Below, piece after piece: positions 31,915 through 45,084 of a stretch of 64,000 bases of DNA. Below the pieces are notes generated by a model. The model ran no database searches. It worked only from the letters and a program-made list of their open reading frames with translations, and was not told the origin of the DNA. Made by a program: the position numbers and the translations under genes. Source of the DNA: Pyrus communis (taxonomy: Eukaryota > Streptophyta > Magnoliopsida > Rosales > Rosaceae); the NCBI RefSeq assembly GCF_963583255.1, contig NC_084803.1, positions 11,977,978 to 12,041,977 on the forward strand. The letters are read 5' to 3'. Every line of letters starts with the position of its first letter. Within the stretch, counting starts at the first letter, position 1.

Positions 31915-34900
31915 ATGGGCGATCCAATACCTAAGACGTCCATTGACACCCAAAAACCTATGGAGACATTCACAGATGTCTCGAACCCTTTTATCATACA
32001 TCCCTCAGATCAACCTGGGAATATCTTGGTCTCCAAAACACTTCAAGGAGACAACTACAATACCTGGAGTCGTGCTATGCGAATCAGCTTGAGCGCGAAA
32101 AATAAACTTGGCATGGTTGATGGCACCATTGACCCTCCATCAGAGACTGACAAACAATTTGCATCATGGCAAAGATGCAATGATATGGTCCTTGCCTAGA
32201 TTCTCAACTCAGTCCACGACGATATTGCGAGCAGCGTTTCTTATTACACAACAGCAGCCGATGTTTGGGCAGACCTGCGAGATCGTTTCTCACAAGGAAA
32301 CGACTCACGCATTTATCAAATCAGGAGAGAGATCGTTGAACACAGACAGGAACAACAATCGATCCAGGTTTACTACACGAAACTGAAAGCGTTGTGGGAT
32401 GAACTGGCATCCTACAATGAAACTCCGACTTGCACCTGTGGGGGATTGAAGAAGATGAATGATCGAGATGAGAAAGAAAAGGTGATGCAGTTCCTGATGG
32501 GTTTAAACGACACTTATGCAGCAGTACGTGGACAGATACTATTGATGCAGCCACTACCAGACACTCGGAGGGCATATTCCCTTGTTCTTCAACAAGAGAA
32601 GCAAGTAGAGGTATCTCTAAATCGTAACAATATAAATATGCATGCTATGAATATAACCCGTAACAGGGAAACTGCTGCATCAAAAGGAAACACCATTCAA
32701 TGCTCATATTGTGATCAAAAATACCACACCGTGGATCGATGCTTTTACCTGTATGGTTTCCCGCCTGGCCATAAGTATCATGGCAAATCAGTCAAGCCAC
32801 CAAATAAAAGAAAACCTGCGGCGAACCAAGTCACGGTGGAGACCGAGACCACCAAGGGTGTAGACTCACGACACAAGGCGACGTCCAGTGACGGTCCAAA
32901 GTTCACCACAGAAGAATATAATCAACTTATGGCAATGCTCAAGAAGAGCAACATTGATGGTAATCCGCAGCATTTTGCAAATGCAACAGGTACAATCACA
33001 CCTTCTTCTGACTTGTCAGAGAAAACTTTATATTGGATCATTGATAGTGGGGCAACAGACCATGTATCTCCTTCTCCTCATTTGCTAGAAAAGAAGTCAT
33101 TATCCATGTTGGATTCTGTTCAATTGCCGAATGGAGGACATGCCTTAATAGACTCGATTGGTTCTATACAAGTTACCCCACACATTAAACTTGATGGAGT
33201 GCTCCATGTGCCCAACTTCCGAGTTCACTTATTATCTGTTAGCAAACTTACTGAAGCATTACGATGCATAGTGATTTTCTTCCCTGATTTCTGTGTGATA
33301 CAGGACATGGATACGAGGAGGACGATTGGCCTGGGCAAGCGATATAATGGGCTTTACTACTTGGCGCCAGAACACAACCTTCGCCTCGCTCATCACATTA
33401 GCCGCAACTTCACCCTCTGGCACCAACGATTAGGGCACCCTTCTACCGGTCCTCTGCAAACTTTAACCAAACAAGTTCCATCAATAGTATTTGATTCCAG
33501 TCATACATGTGACATTTGTCCTCTTGCTAAACAAACCCGGTTATCTTTTCCGTCCAGTTTTATTTCTTCTAAAGCACCTTTTGATTTGATACATTGTGAT
33601 ATTTGGGGACCTCACCGAGTCAATTCCCATTCGGGGGCTCGGTATTTTTTAACGATTGTTGATGATTATTCTCGCTATACTTGGATACATCTCATGCGTT
33701 TTAAATCCGAAACACAAGGATTGTTACGTTCCTTTATTGCTTGGGTCCAAACACAATTTCATTGCATGCTTAAAACACTTAGGGCTGATAATGGTGGTGA
33801 ATTTACCTCTTTACGTCCTTTCTTTGATAACAAGGGTATCATATTCCAAACTTCTTGTCCGTCCACGCCCCAACAAAATGGGGTTGTTGAACAGAAACAC
33901 CGTCATCTCCTCAATGTTGGTCGAGCTCTACGGTTTCAAGCCAATTTACCACAACATTTTTGGGGGGAAAGCATACAAACAGCATGTTATTTAATTAATC
34001 GTTTACCTACACCTCTTCTTGGTCATAAAACTCCTTATGAGCTTTTGCATCGTCACACTCCCGATTTTTCGCATCTTCGGGTTTTCGGTTGTTTGTGTTA
34101 TGCTACCAACCTCCATCCTCACCATAAGTTTGACCAACGTGCTCAAAGATGTATTTTTATTGGGTATCCATTAGGTCAGAAGGGCTATCGTGTTTATGAC
34201 CTTAAGACACACAAAATTTTTTCCACTCGTGACGTGATCTTCCATGAAGCCACGTTCCCTTTTTCCTCTCAACCACTTGACCATCACCCTGCTACACCTA
34301 TCCTACCTATCCCCACCGACTCTCCATCTCATCCTAATCCCACACCGCCACCGACTGCACCTCCTGTACCCACACCGACCGACATCCTTTTACCCACACC
34401 GACAGAAACTGCTCCTCTCACTCCCATATCACCCTCTCTTCCCACACCAACCGACCCTCACTTAGTCTCTCCACCACTTCCTACCCCACCTGCCCCCCCT
34501 GCCCCTCGCCAATCTGGCCGTGCCCTCAAGCCCTCCGTCAGGCTTCAGGGATACCATTTATATCATGTGCAATCTCTTGCTCCAAGCGCCACGTCCTCCT
34601 CCATGTCAGGTACTCGCTATCCTTTATCTCACTATGTATCTTATGCTCATCTTTCACCATCGCATCGCTCTTTTGCTTGTGCTATTTCGACTCTTGTCGA
34701 ACCCACTACATTTGCACAGGCTAACGGTGATCCTCAATGGCGTGCTGCCATGGACTCTGAGCTTCTGGCCCTTGAACAAAACAACACATGGACTCTCACT
34801 ACCTTACCTCCTGGTCATCGCGCCATCGGTTGCAAATGGGTATACAAAATCAAGTACCACTCCGATGGTACCGTCGAGCGTTATAAAGCTCGTCTTGTGG

Positions 34901-36234
34901 CCAAAGGTTTTACTCAACGCGAAGGTATCGATTACAAGGAAACTTTTGCTCCTGTTGCCAAACTCATCACCGTCCGTTGTTTATTAGCCGTTGTTTCAGT
35001 TCGTCATTGGTCCTTACATCAAATGGATGTCCATAATGCCTTCCTTCATGGTGACCTTTGTGAGGAAGTTTATATGCAGCTGCCTCCTGGACTTCATCGG
35101 CAGGGGGAGAATAATGTATGCCGACTCAACAAGTCCCTTTATGGCCTTAAGCAAGCCTCTCGCAGCTGGTTCCATAAATTTTCCACTGCCATAAGTCAAG
35201 CCGGCTACCAGCAGTCAATGGCTGACTACTCCCTATTCACTAAGGTGCGTGGAGATTCGTTTACAGCCGTCTTGCTTTATGTTGACGACATGATTATCAC
35301 AGGCAACGATGAGGCTGCCATCCGTGACCTCAAGCAATTTCTTCAATCCCATTTTCGCATTAAGGACCTTGGACACTTAAAGTATTTCCTCGGTGTGGAG
35401 GTGGCTCGGTCTTCTCAAGGAATCGCCATCTCACAACGTAAATATACACTTGACATTATTGATGAGGCCGGCTTACTTGGTGCAAAGCCTGCAAAGTTCC
35501 CAATGGAAGAAAACTTGAGATTATCTCCAACGGAAGGGCAACTTCTCCATAATGCCTCGCAATACAGGAGGCTTGTTGGGAAACTTATTTATCTCACAAT
35601 CACGAGGCCAGAGATTTCATACTCAGTCCATATACTCAGCCAATTTATGCAACAACCAAGAAAGCCTCATCTAGATGCAGTGCATCGTCTTCTACGATAC
35701 TTAAAGGGATCACCTGGACAAGGGCTTCTTTTTCCTTCAAATGGGAGTTTGACATTGAAAGGATATTGCGACGCCGATTGGGCTCGCTGTCCACTTACAA
35801 GAAGATCTGTCACAGGCTATTGTATATTTCTTGGAGGTGCACTAGTTTCTTGGAAAACCAAGAAACAATCTACCGTTTCGAGATCCTCAGCTGAAGCGGA
35901 GTATCGTGCCATGGGTTCAGCTACATGTGAGCTCACGTGGATGAAGTACCTATTGGCTGATCTGCAAATTGATCACAAGGGTCCGACAAGGTTACACTGT
36001 GACAACCAAGCTGCACTTCACATAGCTGCCAATCCCGTTTTTCACGAACGCACCAAACACATAGAGATCGACTACCATGTTGTTCGAGAACGACTGCGTT
36101 CTGGGATTATTTCGACAGCCTATGTACCTACTGGACAGCAGCTTGCCGACATATTCACCAAGCCACTTGGACAGTCAGCATTCCGTTCTCTACTTGGCAA
36201 GATGGGTGTTCTTGACATTCACACTCCACCTTGA
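31915..36234 (+). CDS. gag-pol polyprotein of copia element 2 (one in-frame TAG)
   Basis: A single frame of 1,440 codons including the stop encodes the whole polyprotein. Domains in order are gag (ILVSKTLQGDNYNTWSRAMR), zinc knuckle CSYCDQKYHTVDRC, protease DSGATDH (about residue 376), pre-integrase HQRLGHPS and CDICPLAKQ, integrase HCDIWGP, RADNGGEF and QQNGVVEQKH, a proline-rich linker, RT MDVHNAFLHG and YVDDMI (about residue 1120), and RNase H CDADWARC and SSAEAEYRA. All catalytic residues I can check are present. TAG at 32197-32199 replaces a probable Trp codon, leaving a 94-residue gag piece. Apart from that the element looks competent. Readthrough or recent mutation are both possible; mutation is the simpler reading. 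Confidence 0.92.
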
Positions 36235-36241
36235 GGGGGAG
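36233..36241 (+). other. Polypurine tract, copia 2
   Basis: GAGGGGGAG lies between the gag-pol stop and the 3' LTR. Confidence 0.85.
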
Positions 36242-36459
36242 TATTGGACGACAATATCGTCCCCTTGATATTAGGAGTAGAATTGATCCGTATGAATCAA
36301 TGTAAATCATCTTTGTTTCCTTCCTAGAATAGACTTCTTTGTATTATATAAGTCTTGTATTATATAAGTCTTGTATTCAACTGTGAATTAATAAGAAAGT
36401 ATTCAAAGTTAATTCCCAGACTTCATATTTCTAAACCCTAGCCGAGTTATCTTTCAACA
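36242..36459 (+). repeat. 3' LTR of copia element 2, with a 16-bp duplication
   Basis: A 218-bp LTR. TATTATATAAGTCTTG occurs twice in tandem here and once in the 5' LTR; the rest is identical. Confidence 0.95.
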
Positions 36460-36664
36460 AAACGAGACTATTAAAGAATCAAGGATGAAGAAACATCCCA
36501 TTTATCGAAGAGAAATCCGCATGACTTTTTTTGGTTTGTTAAAATAAACTAGTTAAAAATTGGGAGTCTATTAAAAAATCTTTCCGATAATTACGAATAA
36601 ATATGCTTAACCCAAAAAATATTTTAGTAATCAATATATCAATATATTTTTACATTAATGAGAG

Positions 36665-36800
36665 AAAGAGTTCGGTTAAGACACACAATTAGTAACTTAA
36701 TTTGTTATAAATTTACCATTCACGAAATTCGAACCTAAAACCTTTAATTTTCAAGTGAAGAGAAATACCGTCAGACCTTAATACTGAGTGATCATTGCTC
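36665..36800 (-). mobile_element. SINE-like fragment
   Basis: On the minus strand it contains GGTTCGAATTTCGTG (B-box-like) preceded by CTCTTCACTTGAAAATTAAAGG. It is related to the copy at 30687. Ends are approximate. Confidence 0.45.
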
Positions 36801-37880
36801 ATTTTTGTTGGATGTATTTTTGCTTACACACTATTAGTCATCTCTAAATTATTTAAATTTCGAGATGTTTGTTATAAATAGATTAAACTAAACTCATTTA
36901 GCAACAATCAATAAGATGTTTAACATCATCATGACTTTACACACTTTACTGTTATAAGAAAATGATAAATGTTAAGAGAACTCCCTCAAAAGTTGGATTT
37001 TGATGTAATTTCTATTACTTTATTACAATTCTCGTGCTAACATTATCTCTACTAATGGAATGCCAAAATTACATTTGATGTCTCAAGGCTTCACCAAAAA
37101 TAATAAGACTAAAAAACCCCTCAAAAAAATAAACACTGCACCTTTGAGAAAAACATAAATATAACTCCTATGGGTATTTTCGTCCAAACAAATAACCAAT
37201 ACAACTAGATAACCTTCATCGAGGATCGTTCTTTTACGAAACTCACTCCAACATCCAACGCGAACATAATAAGGTTGTGCTTCACCACGATCTTTCTTCT
37301 CCTTCATAAAATATTATGTAAGAAAAAAAAAAAAACGAGATGATATACAGTTCATTATAACTTTTGCCAAAAAAGAAAAGAAATAAGAGTTCATTATATT
37401 TCCATTTTTGCTGACCTGGCATCTGCGACAAAATCTAGAAACACAGTGTACCTTGGAGAGACTTTTCATTGTGATCAACACATGAGATAGTATATCACAT
37501 ATAACTATATAAATGATGAAATACGTATGTTAAAAAGTTAATAATTTAAAAAATAAAATTTCACAACATTTACATAACATCCTGTTTCCATCACAATAAA
37601 ATATTTCTTTTATACTTTGAAGAAAGCTACGATACAATACTCAAAGTCCACGATAAGGCCTCTGCTCCACCAATAAGTTCACTCCACGTCACCCGTTCTG
37701 ATATCGTACACACCAGAACTCTTCGCTTACCCCTTCTTTCCCATGCGGATACCTCTCTCTCTCTACCTCTCCTCTCTCTCTACACATTCAGACCCACCTA
37801 AGTCACCCACCGTCAAGTTTTTTGGTAGCCTCTCTTCCATGAAACAAACCCCATTTAGTTAAATCCCCCATTTTTCTTCA
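36801..37880. other. Spacer and kinase promoter region
   Basis: AT-rich spacer passes after about 37660 into CT-rich promoter or leader sequence (CTCTCTCTCT runs near 37760) of the kinase gene. Confidence 0.45.
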
Positions 37881-38853
37881 ATTTTTCTGTATTATTCAGC
37901 GGAAGAATCCAATTGGGTTCTCGAATTCATGAGCTTTTTATCGAAGGCTACGTGTTTGTTCGATAAAGTTCATTACTTTATAATGTATTGCCATTTGGGT
38001 ATGCCGTAAATTTGTTTTTGATACTGATTGTTTTGATGTTTTTGCGATTGCAGTGTATCGATTGGTGTGAATCTGTATGTGGGTGTTCTTGTTTTTGTAT
38101 TTTTATTTTATGGGATTTTTGTGCTTGCTATGTTTGCACAAGTCTTTGGATTTATCTGACTGATGGGTGGAAAAACTGAGATGGGTTGATTTATTTGAGC
38201 TGAAATCATTCCCAGTAGGGGGTTTTTGGGGTTAAAAGTTTGGGCTTTTGTGTGATGTTTGTGGTTTATGGATGAGATGTTTTGGATTTCAGTGATGATT
38301 TTACTTTGTGGTGATAGATGTATATGTCATTCTGTTTGAATTAATGTTTGGGATTTAAGACTGTTTGGTTGAACTTTGAACTCGTGGATAGCCGGGATTT
38401 TGGCTGGATGAAGATCAATGATGTTGTAGCGTTTGGAAATTAATGTTGTTGTGCGTGGATGCTAATGTAACTGTAGAGGTATTGAGTAAAGTTTCGAATG
38501 TTTATTATGTTTCTGATGGACATCAACTTGCAATGCAGCACTTTTAAAACCAAATTTTGTTTCTGTGATTATGTGATATATAATGGTTCAGTTAAAACGT
38601 GTGGTTGCTATGAAAATTCATATGTCAATGGAATCATTATGCATTTATGAGTTATAGATCTTGTATACATTTGTATGTTGTTGAATGACGTGACTAATAT
38701 GATTATGTGTCAATTTAATTTTTGTACGGTGAGTATCTGAAGTCAAGTGAAAATCTGATTTTTTTGTTTTTTAGGTTGAATCTAAGGCTTTAATTGTTCA
38801 ACATTCTTTTGGGGCTGGAGAAGGAAAGTAGCAATTATTTGCATGAATATAGA

Positions 38854-41800
38854 ATGCCAGATTTAAGAAGTGGGGTTCGACGTTCAAAGAGGATCAATTA
38901 TGTTCAGGAAGATCCTGCTGTTCTAGTTCCAGCTGTGCGGCCTGGTGCTGGAAAAGGTAATAGCTTCAACATTCTACCCTTGATATCTTCTGAAATCCGT
39001 TTAACACTGTGGTTTGTTTGTTTAAGTGCAGTTCTGACTGGTAAAGGTAGGGGTAGAGGGTCTAGAGCCCCGAATCAAGGTAAGAATTCCAAGCTATTTG
39101 GTGCTGGAGTTGGTGGCCAAGGGCATAGAGGTTTGGGTTTTCCAGAGAGGGAATTAGTGCCGGTTCACGACGAATTGGTAGATCAGAAAGGTGCACAGAA
39201 ATTCGCTGCTATGGAGGATGAAGGAAGCACTAATCCACTTCCGGACAGAGTAATTTTTATCAGCTTTTTTATTAGCTATCTGTAGGTTATTTACTGAAGC
39301 GTTCATTTAATATAGTATATGATTTCTATAATTTTTTTATTTCCAGGTACAAGTTGGCAAATCTCCCATGTACAAGCTAGACAGAAAGTTGGGGAAAGGG
39401 GGTTTTGGACAAGTTTTTGTGGGAAGAAGGATGACTGGCGGCATAGGGTGCTCTGGAGCTGATGCCTATGAGGTTTCATATTTGCAGTGCATCTCTAGTA
39501 TATCTGCATAAATTCTCAGAGGAAGTTGATTGCGATACTAATGGTTGTTTCCTGTTCATTGTAGGTTGCTCTGAAGCTTGAAAGTAAAAATGGTAAGGGT
39601 TGCAGTCATGGCCCTCCTTATGAGTGGCAAGTATACAGGTAATGCAATGTTTCATCCTTGTTTTAGTTAAACTCCGACCTGTGTATCCTGACCTGTGTTT
39701 TACGGTAAACAGTACTCTTAATGGATGCTATGGGCTTCCGCTCGTCCATTACAAAGGTCAACAGGGAGAGTATTATATCCTAGTGAGTATCCTGTCTACC
39801 TTATTTGTCTTCTTGGAAGGTTTTCCAAATGTTGTAAATATTGTTAATACTTTCCATTCTTGAATAATTATTCCTCAATGTGAATACAGATCATGGATAT
39901 GCTAGGCCCAAGTTTATGGGATGTTTGGAATTCTCGCAATCAGTTGTAAGAAACTATATTGTTCTCTTCTTATTTTATGCTCCAAGTTTCAGAGTCAATA
40001 CTTCTGAAAATTTTGCCCTTCCAAGTTTATGGCTATATTAAATACTTTGGTCTTGTGTCCTTCTGTTATTGTTTTCTTGAAAGGCTGCCTGAAGAGATGG
40101 TTGCTTGTATAGCGGTGGAGGCAATATCTATTCTGCAGCAGCTTCACACTAGAGGGTACCTTACTATTAATTAATTTCTCCATCTTTCTTTTTCTTTTAA
40201 TTTTTTCTTTCGCATACGTTGTTCATGGTTATTGATTTTCACTGCAGTTTTGTGCATGGAGATGTTAAGCCAGAAAACTTTTTACTTGGTCTACCTGGAA
40301 CATCTAATGAGAAGAAGTTATACCTTGTTGATCTTGGTTTGGGTATGTGTTCTTTATTAGACAAGTATTCGGAAAGGGAAAACTCTTAAACCACAGTTGA
40401 ATGTGCTTCTGTGTTTTCATGTCTTCGAAATTTTGAAACAACTTGTGACCTTTCTTTTCTTCCTCAGCTTCCAGATGGAGGGATGGGTCTTCTGGACGTC
40501 ATGTTGTTTATGACCAAAAACCCGATGTTTTCAGGTAACTACAACCTTGGCTATGGTGTGTGGGTTCGATGGTCAGGTTACAAGATGGTTACGAGGGATT
40601 GAGGAGAGAAAAAAATTTGTTATCTTTTAAGTATCATGGGAAAAACAACTGCTTTAATAGCATTTCAGAAAATAGTTCAGTTGACCAATTTCTTGTGTCA
40701 CTTAATTGTAGCAACGAGCATTAGTTCAATCTGATCATTAAATTACAAGTCCATTAGAAGAATTTTCCTTACATGAAATTTACTCATGATCTGAAGTGAC
40801 CTAATACATCTGATATCTTTAAAAGGGGAACTGTACGTTATGCAAGTGTACATGCTCATTTAGGCAGGACAGGGAGCCGAAGGGATGACCTTGAATCGTT
40901 AGCTTATACCCTAATATTTCTCCTTAGAGGAAAACTTCCCTGGCAAGGCTACAATGTAAGTTCATTTGGTATTTCACCATGCACTACCATTCCACCCTGG
41001 ATGGCCTATTTCTGTTTATAAATGCTAAGCTGGAATTTTGGGCAGCAGGGAGAGAACAAAGGATTTCTTGTTTGTAAGAAGAAGATGGCAACTTCTGCTG
41101 AGACGCTATGCTGCTTATGCCCTCCCCCTTTTCAACAGTTTCTTGAGATGGTGACCAATATGAAATTCGATGAAGAACCAAATTACTTAAAGCTTATTTC
41201 CCTTTTTGATAGTAGCATTGGTGCAATTGCCTCTCTGCGACCTATTAGAACTGATGGAGCTGCAAAGGTGGTTGCTCGTGTTTTGATTTGTTGAAAAATT
41301 TTAAGTTTCTGGCCAGTTCAATTATTTATTGGTTTTTATGCAATATAGGCGGGTCAAAAAAGGGGAAGATTGCCTGTTGACTCAGTAGATGATGAGCAAC
41401 CTAAGAAAAAAGTTCGCCAAGGTAGTCCAGCTACTCAGTGGATCTCGGTCTATAATACCAGATCATCAATGAAGCAAAGGTAGCTTCTGTTAAAGGGTTC
41501 ATAAAATCCCTTTTAGGTTATCTTACTTTATTTAACACCTGCAAGGTAGAAAAGCCTTGACAATGTCTCACCAATCACCCGTCCTAAATCCTCCTTCCCT
41601 GGTTTACCTTTAATCTAAATTTCGTTTTGTTTTTACTCTATTCTTGGCTTTACATTCTTGTTCCTGTATCAGCAAGTAACAAGAAGGCTTCTCTGCAGGT
41701 ATCACTACAATGTTTTGGATCAAAGACTGGACCAGCACATTGATAAAGGAAAGGAAGATGGTTTGTTTATTAGTTGCGTTGCTTCGTCTGCAAATATGTG

Positions 41801-42974
41801 GGCTATTGTCATGGATGCAGGGACTGGCTTCACATCCCAGGTTTATGAACGGTCATCTATTTTCTTGCACAAGGTAGCTATTCTTGAAATTACTTCCCAT
41901 CAAGTTTCATTTTTGCATTTAATTATCTTCTGCCAGAAAGCTAATTATTTCTGATTATTTGCCAGGAATGGATAATGGAACAGTGGGACAAGAACTACTA
42001 CATCACTTCACTTGCTGGTGCATTCAACGGCAGTGCCCTGGTGGTAATGTCCCAAGGTAAGTGATACTAGTTTAAAGAGCTTCCTGTTGTCTGGCTACAG
42101 CTTCCTGTTGTCCGTGGCGATGTAGCCATAGGGGTCTGGTCCCTGATGGTAATGAATGTCACAGTTAATAAGTATTAGATAAGGACTACTTGGGACTTTG
42201 TTTCTGCACTGGTGTCACTTTTCTTTTTCCTCAACCTCCAGCTTTAATCAGCAGGATATATCTCATCAAAGTATCATTCTGACTTGGCTGAGCTACTCTT
42301 TTCTAGTAGCTAATTTTTCCGCTCTCGTCATTGAAGGTGTACCTTATACTCAACAATCCTACAAAGTCAGCGATGTGTTCCCCTTCAAATGGATTCATAA
42401 GAAGTGGAAAGAAGGTTTCTCTGTTACCTCCATGACTACTGCAGGTAGCAGATGGGGTATTGTTATGTCCCGCAATGCAGGTTATTCTAGTCAGGTAGAC
42501 CAGTCTAGAACCCCGTAACGTTCTGTTTCAGGTGGAACACTGCAGAAAATTGATCGTGTCGTATGTTTTGTCTTGCTAGGTTGTTGAACTTGATTTCCTA
42601 TATCCTAGTGAAGGCATCCATAGAAGATGGGAGGATGGATATCGGATTACCTCAACTGCTGCTACAGAGGATCAAGCTGCATTCATACTTAGTGTACCCA
42701 AAAAGAAATCACCAGATATTGCTCAAGAAACTCTACGGACATCAATTTTTCCAACATACCAAGTGAAGGTACATTTTGATTGCTGAGATAACATTAATCA
42801 GGGAGACCAATAGAATTAAAATTTAGATGCACCGGTACTAGCTTGATAAATTCAACGTTTGGTGGATTTCTTGATTATTCAATAAGTTATAGTGTTTTAT
42901 CTTGCCCATGGCAGGAAAAATGGTTGAAGAATCTCTATATTGCATCTATCTGCTATGGGAGAACAGTGTCTTGA
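38854..42974 (+). CDS. MUT9-like / casein-kinase-1-like nuclear protein kinase (MLK/PPK type)
   Basis: Seventeen coding exons: 38854-38956, 39032-39249, 39347-39472, 39565-39638, 39713-39782, 39890-39945, 40084-40155, 40248-40342, 40468-40534, 40826-40955, 41049-41267, 41349-41479, 41699-41873, 41966-42056, 42337-42494, 42580-42768 and 42915-42974. They give 677 residues with no frame break. The N-terminus is basic ([13 protein letters not shown]). The kinase domain has the Gly loop [14 protein letters not shown] lysine (about 153), VHGDVKPEN with catalytic Asp 245, and DLG (Asp 268) in place of DFG, as in CK1 relatives. After a QKRGRLP/PKKKVRQ basic linker follows the long plant-specific C-terminal domain ([20 protein letters not shown] onward). 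Plant MLKs phosphorylate histone H3 Thr3 and photoreceptor-linked substrates. The leader from about 37880 contains an intron, duplicated at 21970. Confidence 0.92.
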
Positions 42975-43739
42975 GGATCAGGTCCGGTTAAAAAGCTGCA
43001 GCGTGATGTTAAATGCAGGTATAATATGGATTTTTAAGAGTTTGACTTTGATTCGTTAAACTTCTAAGAAGTGTGCTTGAACCTCGGACTTAAGCCTCCT
43101 CCGTCCAGTATTAAGCATTATTTAAATAAACAATATACCTAAACCTTAAGCTCTTAACATTTTTTTAAAATGGCATTTTACAGTGGCACTAAGGCGGCAT
43201 TATGTACTTCTTGGCGGACGGTTGACTGCACCTTTTGTCTAGCCTGCCCGACGATACAGAAGGTTCTGTACTATGTAGAGAAGGGAAAAGTGCTTTCATT
43301 GACAACGTATCAGTAGAGGGGCACTAAAATGTACCGGCATTCGTGCTTATCGGAGGTAGTTCAAACGCGGAGAAGTTTGTCCTCTTGGTGTGTTGTATTT
43401 TGGTTGTAGCAGGGATGCAATGCTCCAATTTGAAGAAAAGAAAACATAAGCCCTTGGGGGAGAGTTCAGGTTTAAGAAAAAGTCGCCCCCCCAATAGTAA
43501 TCGTGTGTAAAGGAATTGTACCGGTATTGTTAATTGTAATATTTATTATAAAACAAAAAAAATAAAAAGTTTACTGATCCATTGCCTGAGATTTTGTTTT
43601 ACCAATTTCCAGTGGGATTCCTCATGTGGCTGCATGTTTCATTGATTCCTCACTGAACGTGTGCGCTACCTTCTCATACGTCTCTGTAGGGTGTAGATTA
43701 GTCCACGTTATCTTCCTTGCGTGGACGATGTTGCGAAGA

Positions 43740-44095
43740 AAGGATTTTCTATATTTTTCTATTGGAGCTTACCTAATTCCTTTTATCGAGCATAATGATG
43801 TGAATCGGGCTTTAATGAGTCCTAATATGCAATGTTAAGCGGTTTCGTTTTCTTGGTCTAAAAAGTACATTGTTGGAACTAGAGTGGAACGCCAAGTGGC
43901 TTTAGATTCTAGAGTTACTGCTATAGCTGAACATGAGGGAGAGGTCATTTATACTGATACTAACAAGATCATTTTATTGGGAAATTGGGCTACTCTAAGC
44001 ATTCCATTAGTTATATATCAACGTTCCAACAAAAATACTTATATGCACCAAAAACTTCAGGTTTGGCGAGGTAAATTTATTATAAAGAGACTTAT
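43740..44095 (+). pseudogene. Plastid rpoB fragment inserted in the nuclear genome (NUPT)
   Basis: Frames here read [20 protein letters not shown], then after a [35 protein letters not shown] and [20 protein letters not shown]. These are internal segments of the chloroplast RNA polymerase beta subunit. There are many substitutions relative to the conserved plastid sequence, a stop codon and no neighbouring rpoB or rpoC sequence, so it is a short, old transfer. Similarity fades before about 43740 and after 44095. Confidence 0.88.
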
Positions 44096-44624
44096 TTGTA
44101 GAAAGAAACTGATACGAGAAGGGGCTTTCGTGCAAAGAGGATGTCATTGGTGACTTTTAAGCTAATCACGCACTATCATGTTTAAACTTTTATTAAATGA
44201 TTAGGGTCCACGTAATCCAAATTAGGTGACCATTGTAGTGGTATGCCATTGTAGATAAGTTTATATCGTGACGCAGGCCGATGCAACTCTTAACCCCCTT
44301 TTCTAACGGTGAAGGTATTCTAGGTTCAGGATTTCGTACCTTTCCACGTAACCCAAAAACACCCCTTATTTATATAGTATGATCCAGTTTTATTTAAGTA
44401 TAATAGACTTGCATGCACCCTTCAATTTCGTCACATGCATCACGTGACACAATAGGATGTTTAGGATCACCTAATCCGGATTACAATTTAATAAACACAT
44501 GTTAATCACATTATTCTTCTAGATGAAGCTTTTAGTCCTGTACTTCTAAGCTAACTGAGCTATGAGCTTTTCTCTTAGCCATCCAGGTTGGACCATTTGA
44601 GTCGCAAATAGCCAGCCAACTACC

Positions 44625-44633
<9 letters not shown>

Positions 44634-44660
<27 letters not shown>
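44634..44660. repeat. (TA)n microsatellite
   Basis: About 27 bases of alternating TA upstream of the 44728 gene. Confidence 0.9.
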
Positions 44661-44663
<3 letters not shown>

Positions 44664-44727
44664 ACATGCACTCTCATCAATTAGGTCAACTTTCAAAACA
44701 CGGTACCTTGTATTGCAGGTTGCTGCA

Positions 44728-45084
44728 ATGGATGTGAGAAAATACTGGTGCAGCTCAGGCAGCAGAACCATCCGATTGGGCGGGCGGATGTACTACGACG
44801 AGATCGATCACACTAGATTACAAGACGATGATCACACTGCAAGCAGATCAAACGGCAATAAGTTGAGGTGGAAAGTTTTGTGGGTGAAGTTGAAGAAAGA
44901 AAAGAGGAAGATTTTTGACTCTCCATCACCTGTTCAGGTGTCATATGATCCTTACACGTACTCTCAGAATTTTGATCACGGAGGATGTGCAGAATGGGAT
45001 GAACCCGGTGACGTATCTCGCTCCTTCTCCATGCGTTTCGCAGATCCTTCGAAGATCTTTTCGAAGAACGAATCGATGATTTAA
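44728..45084 (+). CDS. Small conserved plant protein of unknown function
   Basis: A 118-residue frame from ATG 44728. A likely splice acceptor (TATTGCAG) 9 bases before it suggests a 5'-UTR intron. Notable segments are MDVRKYWCSSGSRTIRLGG, a basic stretch RWKVLWVKLKKEKRKIFD, VSYDPYTYSQNFD and WDEPGDVSRSFSMRFADPSK. I believe this pattern (RWKVLW, YDPYTYSQNFD, SRSFSxRFAD) belongs to a small uncharacterised plant family, but I cannot name a function. No signal peptide or membrane span; the basic helix could bind membranes or nucleic acid. Confidence 0.65.
   Translation: MDVRKYWCSSGSRTIRLGGRMYYDEIDHTRLQDDDHTASRSNGNKLRWKVLWVKLKKEKRKIFDSPSPVQVSYDPYTYSQNFDHGGCAEWDEPGDVSRSFSMRFADPSKIFSKNESMI

Larger units (their letters stand above)
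31628..36459 (+). mobile_element. Ty1/copia LTR retrotransposon 2, young, one nonsense codon
   Basis: A complete 4.8-kb insertion with LTRs at 31628-31829 and 36242-36459 and a perfect 5-bp target duplication AAACG (31623-31627 and 36460-36464). LTR ends are TA...CA, not the usual TG...CA. The LTRs are identical except for a 16-bp tandem duplication found only in the 3' copy. The gag-pol frame is open but for one TAG. Confidence 0.95.

Noticed and set aside
43740..44153. Functional RNA polymerase beta subunit gene
   Set aside because: It is only an internal fragment with a stop and unusual substitutions; a nuclear copy of plastid DNA is the better reading.
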